Assembly (NCBI GenBank): GCA_030648205.1 | Contig: JAUSIH010000001.1 | Location: 1 to 55,696, forward strand | Length of the DNA: 55,696 bases | Origin: Dehalococcoidia bacterium | Lineage (GTDB): Bacteria; Chloroflexota; Dehalococcoidia; JAUSIH01 | Reading direction: 5' to 3' | Shown: piece after piece, positions 8,551-17,067 of the stretch | Position numbering within the stretch: position 1 is the first letter of the stretch | Layout of the letters: each line of letters opens with the position of its first letter | Made by a program: the position numbers and the translations under genes | Notes under the pieces: model-generated | The model's database searches: none | Seen by the model: only the letters and a program-made list of their open reading frames with translations | What the model was told of the DNA's origin: nothing

Positions 8551-8620
8551 GCGCTGGTCGTGGCGCGGCGCTTGATGACCAAGCGCTCGCCGTTCCTCTA
8601 CCGCCGCCTCACGGTGTAGC
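8551..8620 (+). repeat. Mosaic scar: joined copies of a cinA segment and the norD-like 3' end
   Basis: Bases 8551-8592 match 10114-10155 (inside cinA) at 41 of 42 positions. Bases 8581-8620 match 6736-6775, the last codons of the NorD-like gene including its stop, at 36 of 40. The two sources overlap at the junction. In the plus frame the scar reads into KRSPFLYRRLTV and a stop, like the NorD-like C-terminus. It lies between the UGSC1 promoter and the MFS gene and cannot encode a protein by itself. Confidence 0.75.
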
Positions 8621-8640
8621 AGGCGTTTCGTGGCCCTGCC

Positions 8641-9921
8641 CTAGCGCCGACCTGTTGCCCCGGCGTACGCCCCGGCTGGCGGCGCGGGTTTCTTAATGAG
8701 CAGCGCGACCGGAATCGCCAGCGCCGTCGTCCCCGCCGCAATGAAGTACGCTGTCTGATACCCGCCCGTCACGTCAAAGATCCACCCCGCGAGCGTCGGC
8801 CCGATGATGGAACCTATGGTGATGACGCCGAGCATCATCCCGTGTACGGAGCCGAACGACCTGCGCCCGAAGTAGTCGGCGACGAGGGATGCGCGCACGG
8901 GCGTCGCGCCGCCGTAGCCGGGCGCGAACACGACAATGAAGACCGCGAGCAGCGCCAGGTCCTGCACGAATGCCAGGATTAACGCTCCGGCTGTCAGCAG
9001 AAGCAGGGCAAGCGCCGTCACGTAGCGCTTGTCCATCGAATCGCCGATCCAGCCCAGTCCAACTCGACCCACCAGGGCCATCATGCTTAAGGCGGCGAAG
9101 CCGAGGGCGGCAGTCTCGCGGGAGATGCCGACTTCGACCAGGTTCGGGATGAAGTGGACGAGCACGGCGCTGGCGGAGAGGTGGACGGTGTTATGGACCA
9201 GGCAGATCATCCAGAAAGCGCGCGTGCGCAGGGCCTGGCGCAGCGTGAAGTAAGGCTCTGGCTTCACGGGAACGACCGACCCGTCGGTGGCGCGCGCTGG
9301 CTGCTCTGCCGGGTCTCCGTCCGGGCGCAGGCCTATGTCCTCCGGCTTGTGGTGCATCACGAGTGACAGCGGCAGGCAGACGGCCAGAAAGCCGATGCCA
9401 ATCGCCAGGACCGCGCCGCGCCAGCCCACCAGGTTGATAACGATGACCAGGACGGTGACCAGCAGCCCGCCCGCGCTAATCCCCGCGAGGAAGACACCCA
9501 TGGCGCGGCTCCGCAGCCGTGTGAACCAGTTCGCCACCGTGGCCATGCCGACGCCGATGGACGCCGCGCCCACGCCCGTGGAGATGATGACGAACGAGAG
9601 GTAGAAGACCGCGAGCGACTCCGTCCGGCTGAGAAGAAAGAACCCGGCCGCGGCGATGATGGACCCGAAGATGACAAGCCTGCGGGGTCCTATCCGGTCG
9701 AACAGGAGGCCGACAATCGGGGCGCTGATGCCTCCTTCAAGACGCTCAAGGGAGAATGCCAGGGAGGTCGCGGCGCGAGACCATCCGAATTCACTAATGA
9801 TTGGATTGAAAATAGCGCCGAAACCGTAATAGAAAAAGCCCGCGACGTACATATTGATGACGCCGAAGGCGCTGACAATCCACCAGCCGTGAAAGATACG
9901 CTTACGCGGTGTGCCTGTCAC
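8641..9921 (-). CDS. MFS transporter, OFA/monocarboxylate-like
   Basis: 426 aa with about 12 hydrophobic segments and a central hydrophilic loop at about 200-225. The MFS signature between helices 2 and 3 is visible as GLLFDRIGPRR, and the N-terminus (IFHGWWIVSAFGVINMY) is typical of the oxalate/formate antiporter and monocarboxylate group. Likely carries an organic anion across the inner membrane; substrate unknown. GTG start without an obvious ribosome site, but with a good promoter 41 bp upstream. It lies just upstream of UGSC module 1 on the same strand, separated by the mosaic scar. Two similar MFS genes occur at 22333 and 35703. Confidence 0.85.
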   Translation of the reverse strand: MTGTPRKRIFHGWWIVSAFGVINMYVAGFFYYGFGAIFNPIISEFGWSRAATSLAFSLERLEGGISAPIVGLLFDRIGPRRLVIFGSIIAAAGFFLLSRTESLAVFYLSFVIISTGVGAASIGVGMATVANWFTRLRSRAMGVFLAGISAGGLLVTVLVIVINLVGWRGAVLAIGIGFLAVCLPLSLVMHHKPEDIGLRPDGDPAEQPARATDGSVVPVKPEPYFTLRQALRTRAFWMICLVHNTVHLSASAVLVHFIPNLVEVGISRETAALGFAALSMMALVGRVGLGWIGDSMDKRYVTALALLLLTAGALILAFVQDLALLAVFIVVFAPGYGGATPVRASLVADYFGRRSFGSVHGMMLGVITIGSIIGPTLAGWIFDVTGGYQTAYFIAAGTTALAIPVALLIKKPAPPAGAYAGATGRR

Positions 9922-9961
9922 GATACGATGTGGTCACAATCAGTGGTGAGCATGCGGCGCA

Positions 9962-9990
9962 ATGATACGTCACTCGTGGGCGGCGCACAA
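9962..9990 (-). promoter_or_regulatory. Sigma70-like promoter of the first MFS gene
   Basis: Minus strand TTGTGC, 17-base spacer, TATCAT, ending 41 bp before the GTG start of the transporter gene. The gene could have a short 5' leader and lacks a clear ribosome site. Confidence 0.45.
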
Positions 9991-10073
9991 GAGGCATGCA
10001 GTATAATCGCATGTGGAGGGCATCAAAGTAGCCGGATTTCGCCTGCCCAGCGACGGGACAGCAGCGTGAAAGG

Positions 10074-11306
10074 CTACGCGCGTCCCTCCAGCAGCTTCTT
10101 GAGCTGGAACAGCGCGCTGGTCGTGGCGCGGCGCTTGATGACCGAGCGCTCGCCGGGCCAGAACGTCGGGAAGACGATGGCCGCGCGGCCATCGTCAATG
10201 GCGATGAACACCGTGCCCGGGCGCTTGCCCTCCATCTCGGACGGGCCCGCGACGCCCGTGACGCCGACGCCGATGTCAGCGGCGCAGCGCCGGCGCACGG
10301 CGGCGGCCATGGCGCGGGCCACCTGCTCGCTCACGGCGCCGTGCTCCGCGATGAGCTTCGCGTCCACGCCGGAGGCCGCCTTCACCTCGTTGGTGTACGA
10401 CACGACGCCGCCCTTGAAGTAGTCCGAGCTGCCGGGCACGTCCGTGATGACGCTCGCCAGCAGGCCGCCGGTGCACGACTCCATCGTCGCGAGCGTCAGG
10501 CCCTTCGCCTTCAGCAGCTTGCCGACGCTCGTCTCCAACGTGTCGCCGTCGAAGCCCCAGACCGTCTCGCCCATCGTCGCCAGCACCTTCTCGACCATCG
10601 GCAGCAGGAGCGCCTCGGCCTCGCTCTGCGTCGCCGCCTTCGCCGTGACGCGCAGGTGGATGCCGTCCGGCTTGGCGTACACGCCGATGCTGGGGTTGTT
10701 CGACTTCAGCAGCGGGCTGAGCATCTCGTCCACCTTGCCCTCGCCGATGCCGAACGTCTTGACGAGGCGGGAGGCGATGGTGACGCCGCCGGTCAGCTTC
10801 CGCAGGCGCGGCGCGACCTCGTTCTCCCACATATAGGTCATCTCGCGCGGCGGGCCGGGCATGGCGGCGATGATGCGCCCGTTTTTCTCCACCCACCAGC
10901 CGGGGGCGGTCCCCTTCGGGTTCGGGATGGCCGTCGCGGAGGCGATGAGCGTGGCCTGCTTGATGTTGCGCTCCGGCATATCCGTTCCGCGGCGCGTGAA
11001 GAACTCGCGGAGATGACGCTCCAGCTCCGGTTGCACGACCATCGTCTCGCCCAGCGCGGCGGCGATGGACTCGCGCGTCACGTCGTCCTCCGTGGGGCCA
11101 AGGCCGCCGGAGGTCAGGACGACGTCCGAGCGGGCGAGGGCGCGCGCGAACGTGTCCGCGAGGCGGCCCAGGTTGTCGCCGACCTGCGAGATGAAATAGA
11201 GGTCAACGCCGAGGGCGGGGAGCTGCCCGGCGAGGTAGGCGGCGTTGGTGTCCACGATCTGCCCCATGAGCAGCTCGGTGCCGATGGAGATGATTTCCGC
11301 TTTCAT
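10074..11306 (-). CDS. cinA: CinA: nicotinamide-nucleotide amidohydrolase / MoCF-domain protein
   Basis: 410 aa, standard full-length CinA. The N-terminal MoCF (MogA-like) domain begins KAEIISIGTELLMGQIVDTN and contains TSGGLGPTEDD at about 65-75. The C-terminal PncC domain has the active-site motif MESCTGGLL near 280 and GVTGVAGPS near 350. Known members deamidate NMN in pyridine nucleotide recycling and hydrolyse ADP-ribose. The start is ATG 11306; a perfect -10 box (TATAAT on the minus strand, 11343-11348) lies upstream but without a matching -35. A 42-bp piece near its 3' end is copied at 8551. Confidence 0.95.
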   Translation of the reverse strand: MKAEIISIGTELLMGQIVDTNAAYLAGQLPALGVDLYFISQVGDNLGRLADTFARALARSDVVLTSGGLGPTEDDVTRESIAAALGETMVVQPELERHLREFFTRRGTDMPERNIKQATLIASATAIPNPKGTAPGWWVEKNGRIIAAMPGPPREMTYMWENEVAPRLRKLTGGVTIASRLVKTFGIGEGKVDEMLSPLLKSNNPSIGVYAKPDGIHLRVTAKAATQSEAEALLLPMVEKVLATMGETVWGFDGDTLETSVGKLLKAKGLTLATMESCTGGLLASVITDVPGSSDYFKGGVVSYTNEVKAASGVDAKLIAEHGAVSEQVARAMAAAVRRRCAADIGVGVTGVAGPSEMEGKRPGTVFIAIDDGRAAIVFPTFWPGERSVIKRRATTSALFQLKKLLEGRA

Positions 11307-11747
11307 GAATCATGACGCTCCAGAAGGACGATAGCGGGGGTCATTATACCGCACCGCATGGGCGGGGGCGGGGATTGCTGGCGTGTGCGAGGGCGCGGTG
11401 TATAATCGGCGTGGCGGCGGGGCGCTCCGGAGAGGGGTTAGCGGAAGTACACTTCAGCAGACACCGTGGCAATGGGGTCAAAAGATGGTGCTTTGAGATA
11501 TCGTCTCCAACTCGTTGGTTTGAGTCTCTGACGGCGCACCAATGCGAGCGCATGTGAAACGGCTGCGAGTATTGCCATGAGAGACCAGCCATAAGCGAAT
11601 CCAATGAAGGGGATAACTCCAGTTCAGGACTGTTCGACAATGGTTGGGCCAACCCTAGCCACATAAAGCGCAAGCTTCAAATTTTCGCTCTCCCGGAATT
11701 AGGGTTCACACGAGGCCCACATTCTGAGTGAACAAGGCAGTGATGCC
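11307..11747. other. Gene-free stretch with a tRNA-3'-end-like remnant
   Basis: No convincing gene in 441 bp. It holds -10-like TATAAT boxes facing both ways (minus 11343-11348 for cinA; plus 11401-11406). At 11514-11541 the plus strand ends GTTTGAGTCTCTGACGGCGC then ACCA, which resembles the T-loop and CCA end of a tRNA but with a broken T stem. G+C content drops from here into the next gene. It may be the edge of an integrated segment. Confidence 0.3.
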
Positions 11748-13676
11748 ATGACCGCGATCTTCAACCAGGATGATATTCCAAGCCACCTACTCAGCATTCC
11801 TGAGATGAGTTTCACTCAGGACCTCCTTGTCGACCGCATAGGCGGCCTATGGTTCAGGCTAGGGGCTTTCACTATCAAACCTCGTCGCAACGGGCGGGGT
11901 GTTGAGGACGTGATTTCTCGGGAGAGTATTCTTCTCGCTCCTGAGCGTTTTGCCGATATCTTCGACAAGCTAAGCTTCATCGGCAATGCCCTTCACAACC
12001 TCGGCAAACCGGGAGGATTTGTCTGCCAAAAGGGCGATCAGAAGGAATATAGCTATGCCCCATTCCACCGATTCGAGTTAGGTTTCACTTCGGTGCCCAG
12101 CGAGCCGCTGGTGTTCGTCCGGTCCAACACATCGGCTGTCGAGCTTTTTATCAACCCGGACTTGGAGTTATTCTTTGAACTGAAGGAAAAAACAAGTGGA
12201 TGTGGTATTTGGTGGGATCCGCGGCGTGGAGTCGAGGCCCTTCGTCGGCGCGTGATTGAGGAAGGCAACTTGGAAATCGTTGAAATCCGAGTTGATTACC
12301 TGAGGAGATACCTCCAAGCACGTCAGATGTCATTGATCGTTGGGCACTATCGCCACCTTCATCTCTTTGATCCCTCATCCAGTAATGTAGAGACGTTTGT
12401 AGCAGAGGATGTGGTGCTAGGGTCTCCCGAGAAGGGAGCCAAAGCGATCTTCCAGAACTGTGGACTCCGACAGGACATCCCGGGGACACCACCATTCTTG
12501 CAACGAAGGCTGCACTTGTGGTTTGAGATCAGGCCGCCAGAAATCGACATCGATGATCCATGGGCTGACGAGCCGTCTTTCGATCTCTACACATTCACAC
12601 TGCCTACCAGAGTCGGCCCAGTTTCCCCTGCCCGCTGGAGGCTCTTTCGGCGAACTGAAGGACGCAGATTCGAAGGAGGGGTCTGCGACTTCATGGATCG
12701 TGTGTACTTTCGGCAAGAAGTGCTGGCAAAGTATGAACGGGCTTCCGGGTTCGATGTTTCGGATGATGGTTCGGTATCGCATCGCTACTACTGGGGACTT
12801 GTTCGCAGCACATCGCGAATTGGTAACGAACTGCTCGCGACTGCTATTGGAGACTTCGCGGAAGGCGTACCCTTCGAGGAATGGTCGCACTGGAAGGAGT
12901 ACGCTGTCGAACCGCCGAGTCGTGAGACCGCGGCTGCACTTGGTGGAGAGCAGACAGTACCTGATGCAGTAAATTCACTGGTTCGAGCACTTCGCACATT
13001 GAACGCAACTTTCGCCCGTTTCGCCGGTTCGTTCGGCGTCGCTATTCCAGACCCGCTTTGGCAGGGTTCACTCGATAGTCTGGCTGGCCGTCAGCTCAAG
13101 TGGGTCTATCCCGCCGATGCCGATGACGACGAGTTTCTTAAGCGAGCAACGCTCGCGTCGACGCTGGTTATCGACGCTCTAGCGCCAGCATCGCTACGCA
13201 AGCTTCTCAATGTAGTAGGGAAAGACTTTCACCTGAATGACGGAAGCGAAGGCCAGTCACTGGGTTCGCGGAATCTTCTGCAACGGGTAACGCTCGTTGC
13301 TGTATTAGTCGAGGATTTCCAGCCTGCCATCGCGGAAATCCCTGAGCTAGTGAGGCTGGCAGAGAGCAAAGCTCCTAAGGCGAGCAAGGCTGACCTGCAA
13401 GACGAACTTGTGAAGTCGCACCAACGTGTTCGAGATGAGTTCGCTCCAATGGCCTTTTTGTACGATCTACGAACATACGGTGGGCTCGCTCACACTCCCA
13501 ATAGGACGAAGGCGGCGTCTGCGGCGGCACAACTCGGTCTTCCCGATAAGAACTGGCATCGCACTGACTATCTCCGCCTTCTCAATCTCATTGCCAGAAG
13601 CGTTATGCAGGTCAGTGAGCACCTAGAAATCGCTGCCGAAGAGCTAATCCGTGGCGGATCCCCTGAGCCTGAATAG
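11748..13676 (+). CDS. Uncharacterised 642-aa protein on a lower-GC segment
   Basis: I do not recognise this protein. It is soluble (no signal peptide or membrane helix), acidic, with no P-loop or obvious nuclease motif. The C-terminal ~90 residues (FAPMAFLYDLRTYGGLAHTP, then a short helix-rich tail VMQVSEHLEIAAEELIRG) are mostly helical, with an Arg and a His spaced as in some HEPN-like domains, but I would not assign it. ATG 11748 is preceded by AAGGCAG. Codon use is visibly less GC-rich than that of neighbours, the gene stands alone, and it is followed by repeat clusters and a toxin-antitoxin pair. Acquired accessory gene is the likeliest reading; a defence role is only a guess. Confidence 0.75.
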   Translation: MTAIFNQDDIPSHLLSIPEMSFTQDLLVDRIGGLWFRLGAFTIKPRRNGRGVEDVISRESILLAPERFADIFDKLSFIGNALHNLGKPGGFVCQKGDQKEYSYAPFHRFELGFTSVPSEPLVFVRSNTSAVELFINPDLELFFELKEKTSGCGIWWDPRRGVEALRRRVIEEGNLEIVEIRVDYLRRYLQARQMSLIVGHYRHLHLFDPSSSNVETFVAEDVVLGSPEKGAKAIFQNCGLRQDIPGTPPFLQRRLHLWFEIRPPEIDIDDPWADEPSFDLYTFTLPTRVGPVSPARWRLFRRTEGRRFEGGVCDFMDRVYFRQEVLAKYERASGFDVSDDGSVSHRYYWGLVRSTSRIGNELLATAIGDFAEGVPFEEWSHWKEYAVEPPSRETAAALGGEQTVPDAVNSLVRALRTLNATFARFAGSFGVAIPDPLWQGSLDSLAGRQLKWVYPADADDDEFLKRATLASTLVIDALAPASLRKLLNVVGKDFHLNDGSEGQSLGSRNLLQRVTLVAVLVEDFQPAIAEIPELVRLAESKAPKASKADLQDELVKSHQRVRDEFAPMAFLYDLRTYGGLAHTPNRTKAASAAAQLGLPDKNWHRTDYLRLLNLIARSVMQVSEHLEIAAEELIRGGSPEPE

Positions 13677-14002
13677 GTTGTAAGAGGTCGTTGACTAACC
13701 TCAATCCATTATGGGGATGTTTCAGCGACCACTTGGCGCATGCTGTTGGCGACGGCCAGTGCCAGGAGACGATTCCCCGTCGTTGCGAGCCCCGATATAA
13801 TCGGGGCGTGGCAACCTGGCGGGGCGGTGGATGGCCGCGCCAAGGATGGCGGTAGGAGTAGCCCCACGACCCCACCAGATTGCTTCGCTCGGAGACTCGC
13901 TCGCAATGACCTTGCCCCTGGCTCAGCCTGGAGGTGGGTCAACAGTCGCCTCAGCCTGGGCACGAGGTAAGACCGGGAAAGATCGAGCGCTGTCCGCAGG
14001 GG
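13677..14002. repeat. Dispersed repeat cluster (first copy)
   Basis: No gene in 326 bp. From about 13766 to 13925 lies a repeat unit: a CGTCGTTGCGAGCCCCGATA arm and an AATCGGGGCGTGGCAAC arm form a hairpin, followed by a G-rich tract and AGATTGCTTCGCTCGGAGAC with CTCGCTCGCAATGAC. A related unit is at 14786-14918, with a partial at 15035-15120. The short tract after the unit (13926-14002) shows nothing. Confidence 0.6.
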
Positions 14003-14428
14003 TCACGCCTTCTCTTCGGGGAGCAGGCGCAGCGCCTCCACGTGGCGGGGCCGGAGAGCGCGGAAGTGGCGCTGGTCAAGGGTGGCCAGCTTCGGCTCGT
14101 TGAGCCGCTCGACGACTGCAAGCACGGCGGCGTCCACGAAGCCCACGTCTGCATCAGCGTACCGGTCGCAGAGCTCGCGGACGCGGCGGTAGTCCTCGGG
14201 CCGCAGCGCCTCGACGCGATAGGCGCCGGCTATGATGTCGTCCAGAAGAGTGACGAACACGCCCGGATGCATCCGAACGTGCACCCAGTAGTCCACCTCC
14301 TCTAGGACGGGGGCTGGGATGACTAACGGCTCGTCCGCATCCTCTATAAGCCTGCGGCACGCCGCATGGTCCGCGTCACTCCGGTCCAGCGAGGCGTAAA
14401 GCGGCCCCGTGTCCAGGATCAGCGCCAT
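14003..14428 (-). CDS. PIN-domain ribonuclease toxin (VapC-like)
   Basis: 141 aa, the normal length for VapC. The acidic metal-binding residues are all visible: D6 in LILDTGP, E43/E44 in VLEEVDY, D94 and D99 in ADVGFVDAAV, and D118 in ATLDQRHF. Such toxins cleave tRNA or rRNA when freed from their antitoxin. Its start overlaps the end of the upstream antitoxin gene by 10 bp, the standard coupled arrangement. It sits between two repeat clusters, consistent with a mobile accessory module. RNA target not predictable. Confidence 0.87.
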   Translation of the reverse strand: MALILDTGPLYASLDRSDADHAACRRLIEDADEPLVIPAPVLEEVDYWVHVRMHPGVFVTLLDDIIAGAYRVEALRPEDYRRVRELCDRYADADVGFVDAAVLAVVERLNEPKLATLDQRHFRALRPRHVEALRLLPEEKA

Positions 14429-14643
14429 GCGCGCGGCTCCGCACGCTCCTCGGCGGTCCGCCGGGCGGTGTTCGTGCGGCCAGAGGCGCCTATCCCCAGG
14501 CTTCGAGGTCGTGGCCGGTAGCTCCCGGCCTTCTCCTCAAGGGCCTCTCGGACCAGGGCGGCGACGGATGTCCCTCGTTCCGCCGCTATCAGCCGCAGGC
14601 GCTTGAGCAGCTCTTCCGGGATGGACATAGTGGTGCGTTCCAT
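14419..14643 (-). CDS. Ribbon-helix-helix antitoxin of the PIN toxin
   Basis: 74 aa beginning MERTTMSIPEELLKRLRLIA, a typical ribbon-helix-helix sequence with a short beta strand then two helices (GTSVAALVREALEEKAG). The C-terminal 35 residues are basic and Pro/Arg-rich and probably wrap the toxin. The chosen start, ATG 14643, aligns with the domain; an upstream GTG would add an unlikely His/Tyr-rich leader. Ribosome site is weak. It should neutralise the toxin and autorepress the operon. Confidence 0.8.
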   Translation of the reverse strand: MERTTMSIPEELLKRLRLIAAERGTSVAALVREALEEKAGSYRPRPRSLGIGASGRTNTARRTAEERAEPRAWR

Positions 14644-14785
14644 GTCATCATGATAGCAGTAGTGATGTCTCCCGTCAACCGCCCGCACGGGTGGCCGGGA
14701 GACCCCGCAGTCGCCTCAGCTTGGGCGCGGGGTAAGGGTGGGAAGGGCGAGCACTGTGCACGGCGGCCACACCACCGGGGACTCT

Positions 14786-14918
14786 AACCAGAAGGCGATT
14801 CCCCCGTCGTTGCGATCCCCGACATAATCGGGGCGTGGCAACGTGATGGGGTGGCGGATGGCTGTGCCGGGATGGCGGTAGGCGCAGCCCCATGCCTCAC
14901 CAGATTGCCGTGAACGTG
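14786..14918 (+). repeat. Dispersed repeat, second copy
   Basis: Same order of blocks as 13766-13925: GATTCCCCCGTCGTTGCGAT, the CCCCGACATAATCGGGG hairpin, GCGTGGCAAC, a G-rich tract, then CCTCACCAGATTGC. It lies in the 517-bp gene-free stretch 14644-15160. Confidence 0.6.
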
Positions 14919-14926
14919 GCCCCTTT

Positions 14927-14994
14927 GTCATTCCGGCGAACGCCGGAATCCACGAAGGTCGCTGGCCTGGATTCCGGATCAAGTCCGGAATGAC
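14927..14994. repeat. 68-bp palindromic element with 10-bp inverted ends
   Basis: Ends are GTCATTCCGG and CCGGAATGAC, exact inverted repeats; the inside contains CGCCGGAATCC and GGATTCCGGA. A relative without the right end is at 51383-51460. Typical of small non-coding intergenic elements. Confidence 0.7.
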
Positions 14995-15034
14995 GGGTTG
15001 GCGGCCACATTTTCATCCCCTTGTGGCGTTCCAC

Positions 15035-15120
15035 AGGGGCATGGCGGATTGCTGCTCGCGGACTCGCTCGCAATGATGTTGACGCTGGCTTGGCCCAGAG
15101 GTGCGTAACAGTCGGCGCGG
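15035..15120 (+). repeat. Dispersed repeat, partial third copy
   Basis: Contains GGATTGCTGCTCGCGGACTC then GCTCGCAATGATG, followed by GTGCGTAACAGTCGGC, parallel to the right part of the 13766 copy. Nothing else is seen between it and the CoA-transferase stop codon. Confidence 0.5.
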
Positions 15121-15160
15121 GGCCATCCTGTGTGACAGAGGAGCGTCAACGCGTCGCTCG

Positions 15161-16360
15161 CTACTTCACCACGCCCTTTTTCCGCAGCGCGCGCACCTCC
15201 GCGGGCGTGTACCCGGCCTCCGCCAGCACCTTCGCGGTGTGCCTGCCGAGCGTCAGCGGCGCGGGCGTCCGCACGCGGCCCGGCGTCTCGGACAGGCGCA
15301 GCGGCACGTTGAACATGCTCACCGGCCCCACCTCCGGCTGACGCACCGTCGTGAACATGCGGTTCGCGACAACCTGCGGGTGGTCGTACACCTCCGACGG
15401 GTCGAGCACGGGCGCGCCGGGCACGTCATGCTCTCGGAAGGCGCGCATCCACGCGTCGCGCGGGCGCGTCTCGAACAGGCCGGACAGGAGCTGGTACAGG
15501 TCGTCGCTGCGCTCCCCGCGCTTCAGCGATGTCGCGTACGCGGGGTCGTCCGCCATGTCCGGCACGTCCAGCGCCTTGCACAGCGCGCGCCACTCCTTGT
15601 CGCTGATGACGACGATGGTCAGCCACCGGTCGTCGGCGCAGCGATAGCAGCCGAACATCGCCTGCGCCGCGAGGTCGGGGCCTGGCGTCTTCGCCGCGCG
15701 GCGCTCGCTTTCGAGGCGCACCATCTCGACGGCCTGCATGGCGATGGCGACCTGCAGCAGCGACGTGTCCACCATCTGGCCGCGGCCCGTGCGCTCGCGG
15801 ACCAGCAGGGCGAGCGCGACGCCGTAGGAGACGAGCATGGGCGCGGCCATGTCGGAGACCCAGACGCCCGCGCCCTGCGGCGTGCCGTCCGGCAGTCGCC
15901 GACGCCCCATGACGCCGGAGAGCGCCTGGAAGAGGCGGTCGTAGCCGCGCCAGGAGGCGTACGGCCCCTTGCGGCCGTAGGGCGTGACCCACACATAGAC
16001 CAGCCGCGGGTTGCGCTTGCGCAGTGCTGCGTAGCCCAGCCCGAGCCGCTCAACGACGCCGGGCCGGAAGTTGTGCAGCAGCACGTCCGACCTGTCCGCC
16101 AGGCGCAGCGCGACGTCGCGGCCCTCCGGCTTGGTGATGTCCAGCGCCAGGCCCTTCTTGTTGCGGTTGACGACAAGGTACGCGCGACTGTCGCCGGTGG
16201 GGAGCGGGGGCTGCGTGAACGTGCGACGGGCGTCGTCGCCCCAGAGCGGCTCGACTTTGACGACGTCGGCGCCCTGATCGGCGAGGTACATGGCGGCGCC
16301 GGGCGTGGCCCACATCTGCGAGAGGTCCAGGACCCGGATGCCGTCCAGCGCGTAACGCAT
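15161..16360 (-). CDS. Class III CoA-transferase (CaiB/BaiF family)
   Basis: 399 aa, full length. N-terminal GIRVLDLSQMWATPGAAMYL and ADVVKVEP are the family's nucleotide-like fold; the catalytic aspartate is D170 in WVSDMAAPM, aligning with Asp169 of formyl-CoA transferase. The interlocked C-terminal part contains PVLDPSEVYDHPQV. These enzymes move CoA between organic acids, activating or recycling catabolic intermediates. ATG 16360 has AGGGGG six bases upstream. It lies 34 bp after the last gene of the ABC exporter operon and may be read through from it. Substrate unknown. Confidence 0.9.
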   Translation of the reverse strand: MRYALDGIRVLDLSQMWATPGAAMYLADQGADVVKVEPLWGDDARRTFTQPPLPTGDSRAYLVVNRNKKGLALDITKPEGRDVALRLADRSDVLLHNFRPGVVERLGLGYAALRKRNPRLVYVWVTPYGRKGPYASWRGYDRLFQALSGVMGRRRLPDGTPQGAGVWVSDMAAPMLVSYGVALALLVRERTGRGQMVDTSLLQVAIAMQAVEMVRLESERRAAKTPGPDLAAQAMFGCYRCADDRWLTIVVISDKEWRALCKALDVPDMADDPAYATSLKRGERSDDLYQLLSGLFETRPRDAWMRAFREHDVPGAPVLDPSEVYDHPQVVANRMFTTVRQPEVGPVSMFNVPLRLSETPGRVRTPAPLTLGRHTAKVLAEAGYTPAEVRALRKKGVVK

Positions 16361-16394
16361 GGCGACCCCCTGCGGACTCGGAGGCGTTTCGGCG

Positions 16395-17051
16395 CTAGGA
16401 GGCGGGCTTCGTCGGCGTGGGTGGCGCGAACGTGGGCGTAGGCGCGAACGTGGGCGTGGGTGCGGGAATGTAGGGCGGCTCGGTGACCAGGCGGGAGAGG
16501 ACAGCGCCCCAACTGCCGTCCACCAGGAATATCTGGGGGAAGCCCTTCATCTGCACGTAGTGGTTCTGGCCGTCGGGCGTCTGGTCGCCAATGAAGAGGG
16601 TGAACGTGTTGTAGGCGAGCTTGCCCGTCTGGTCATCCTTGTCCTCCAGAGTCACGTCCACGACCACGGAGGGGTTCTTCAGCCCGTAGTTCTCGTAGAT
16701 GTCCGGGTTGTTGCAGGGAGGCGGCAGGCTGGCCTTGCCGGTCTCCGCGCAGAGGAGGCGCTTGGACTGCGGGCCGCTCAGGAGGAGGGTGATGCCTCCC
16801 CATCGCTCCAGGTTGACGGGCGTCTTTGCGGCGTCGGTGAAGTGGAAGGACTTGTCCGCGGGGTCACGGACGAAGGAGACCTTCTTGTCTTTGTACGTGA
16901 CGTCAATCCCGCTGATGCGGTCCATCTCCAGGTTGTAGAACCAGAGGGGCGGCGTGACGAACTGAGTCGGGCGGCGCAGCTCATAGAAATAGACATACCC
17001 GCCGACCAGGATGAGCGCGACGACAAGGATTATGGTGAAGCGGAAGCTCAT
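16395..17051 (-). CDS. DUF4340-type membrane-anchored protein of the ABC exporter operon
   Basis: 218 aa. One N-terminal membrane anchor (FTIILVVALILVGGYVYFYE, residues 5-24), then an extracytoplasmic beta-rich domain of the DUF4340 type (repeating strands with short Gly turns), ending in a Pro/Thr tail with a duplicated PTPTFAP unit at about 199-216. Genes of this type commonly sit last in gliding-type (GldFG) ABC operons. It follows the GldG-like gene by 16 bp. Role probably assembly or substrate presentation at the exporter; not established. Confidence 0.75.
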   Translation of the reverse strand: MSFRFTIILVVALILVGGYVYFYELRRPTQFVTPPLWFYNLEMDRISGIDVTYKDKKVSFVRDPADKSFHFTDAAKTPVNLERWGGITLLLSGPQSKRLLCAETGKASLPPPCNNPDIYENYGLKNPSVVVDVTLEDKDDQTGKLAYNTFTLFIGDQTPDGQNHYVQMKGFPQIFLVDGSWGAVLSRLVTEPPYIPAPTPTFAPTPTFAPPTPTKPAS

Positions 17052-17067
17052 ATCTTATGCTAGCCGC

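Noticed and set aside
11312-11557. 81-aa plus-strand ORF after cinA
   Set aside because: No ribosome site, no homology that I recognise, and it spans the mixed-composition border.
13766-15120. CRISPR array
   Set aside because: Repeats are long, irregularly spaced, only two to three copies, and are palindromic intergenic elements; no cas genes.
15101-16441. Long plus-strand frame opposite the CoA-transferase
   Set aside because: Arg/His/Val-rich shadow of the GC-biased codons; the minus-strand frame has a full family match and catalytic Asp.
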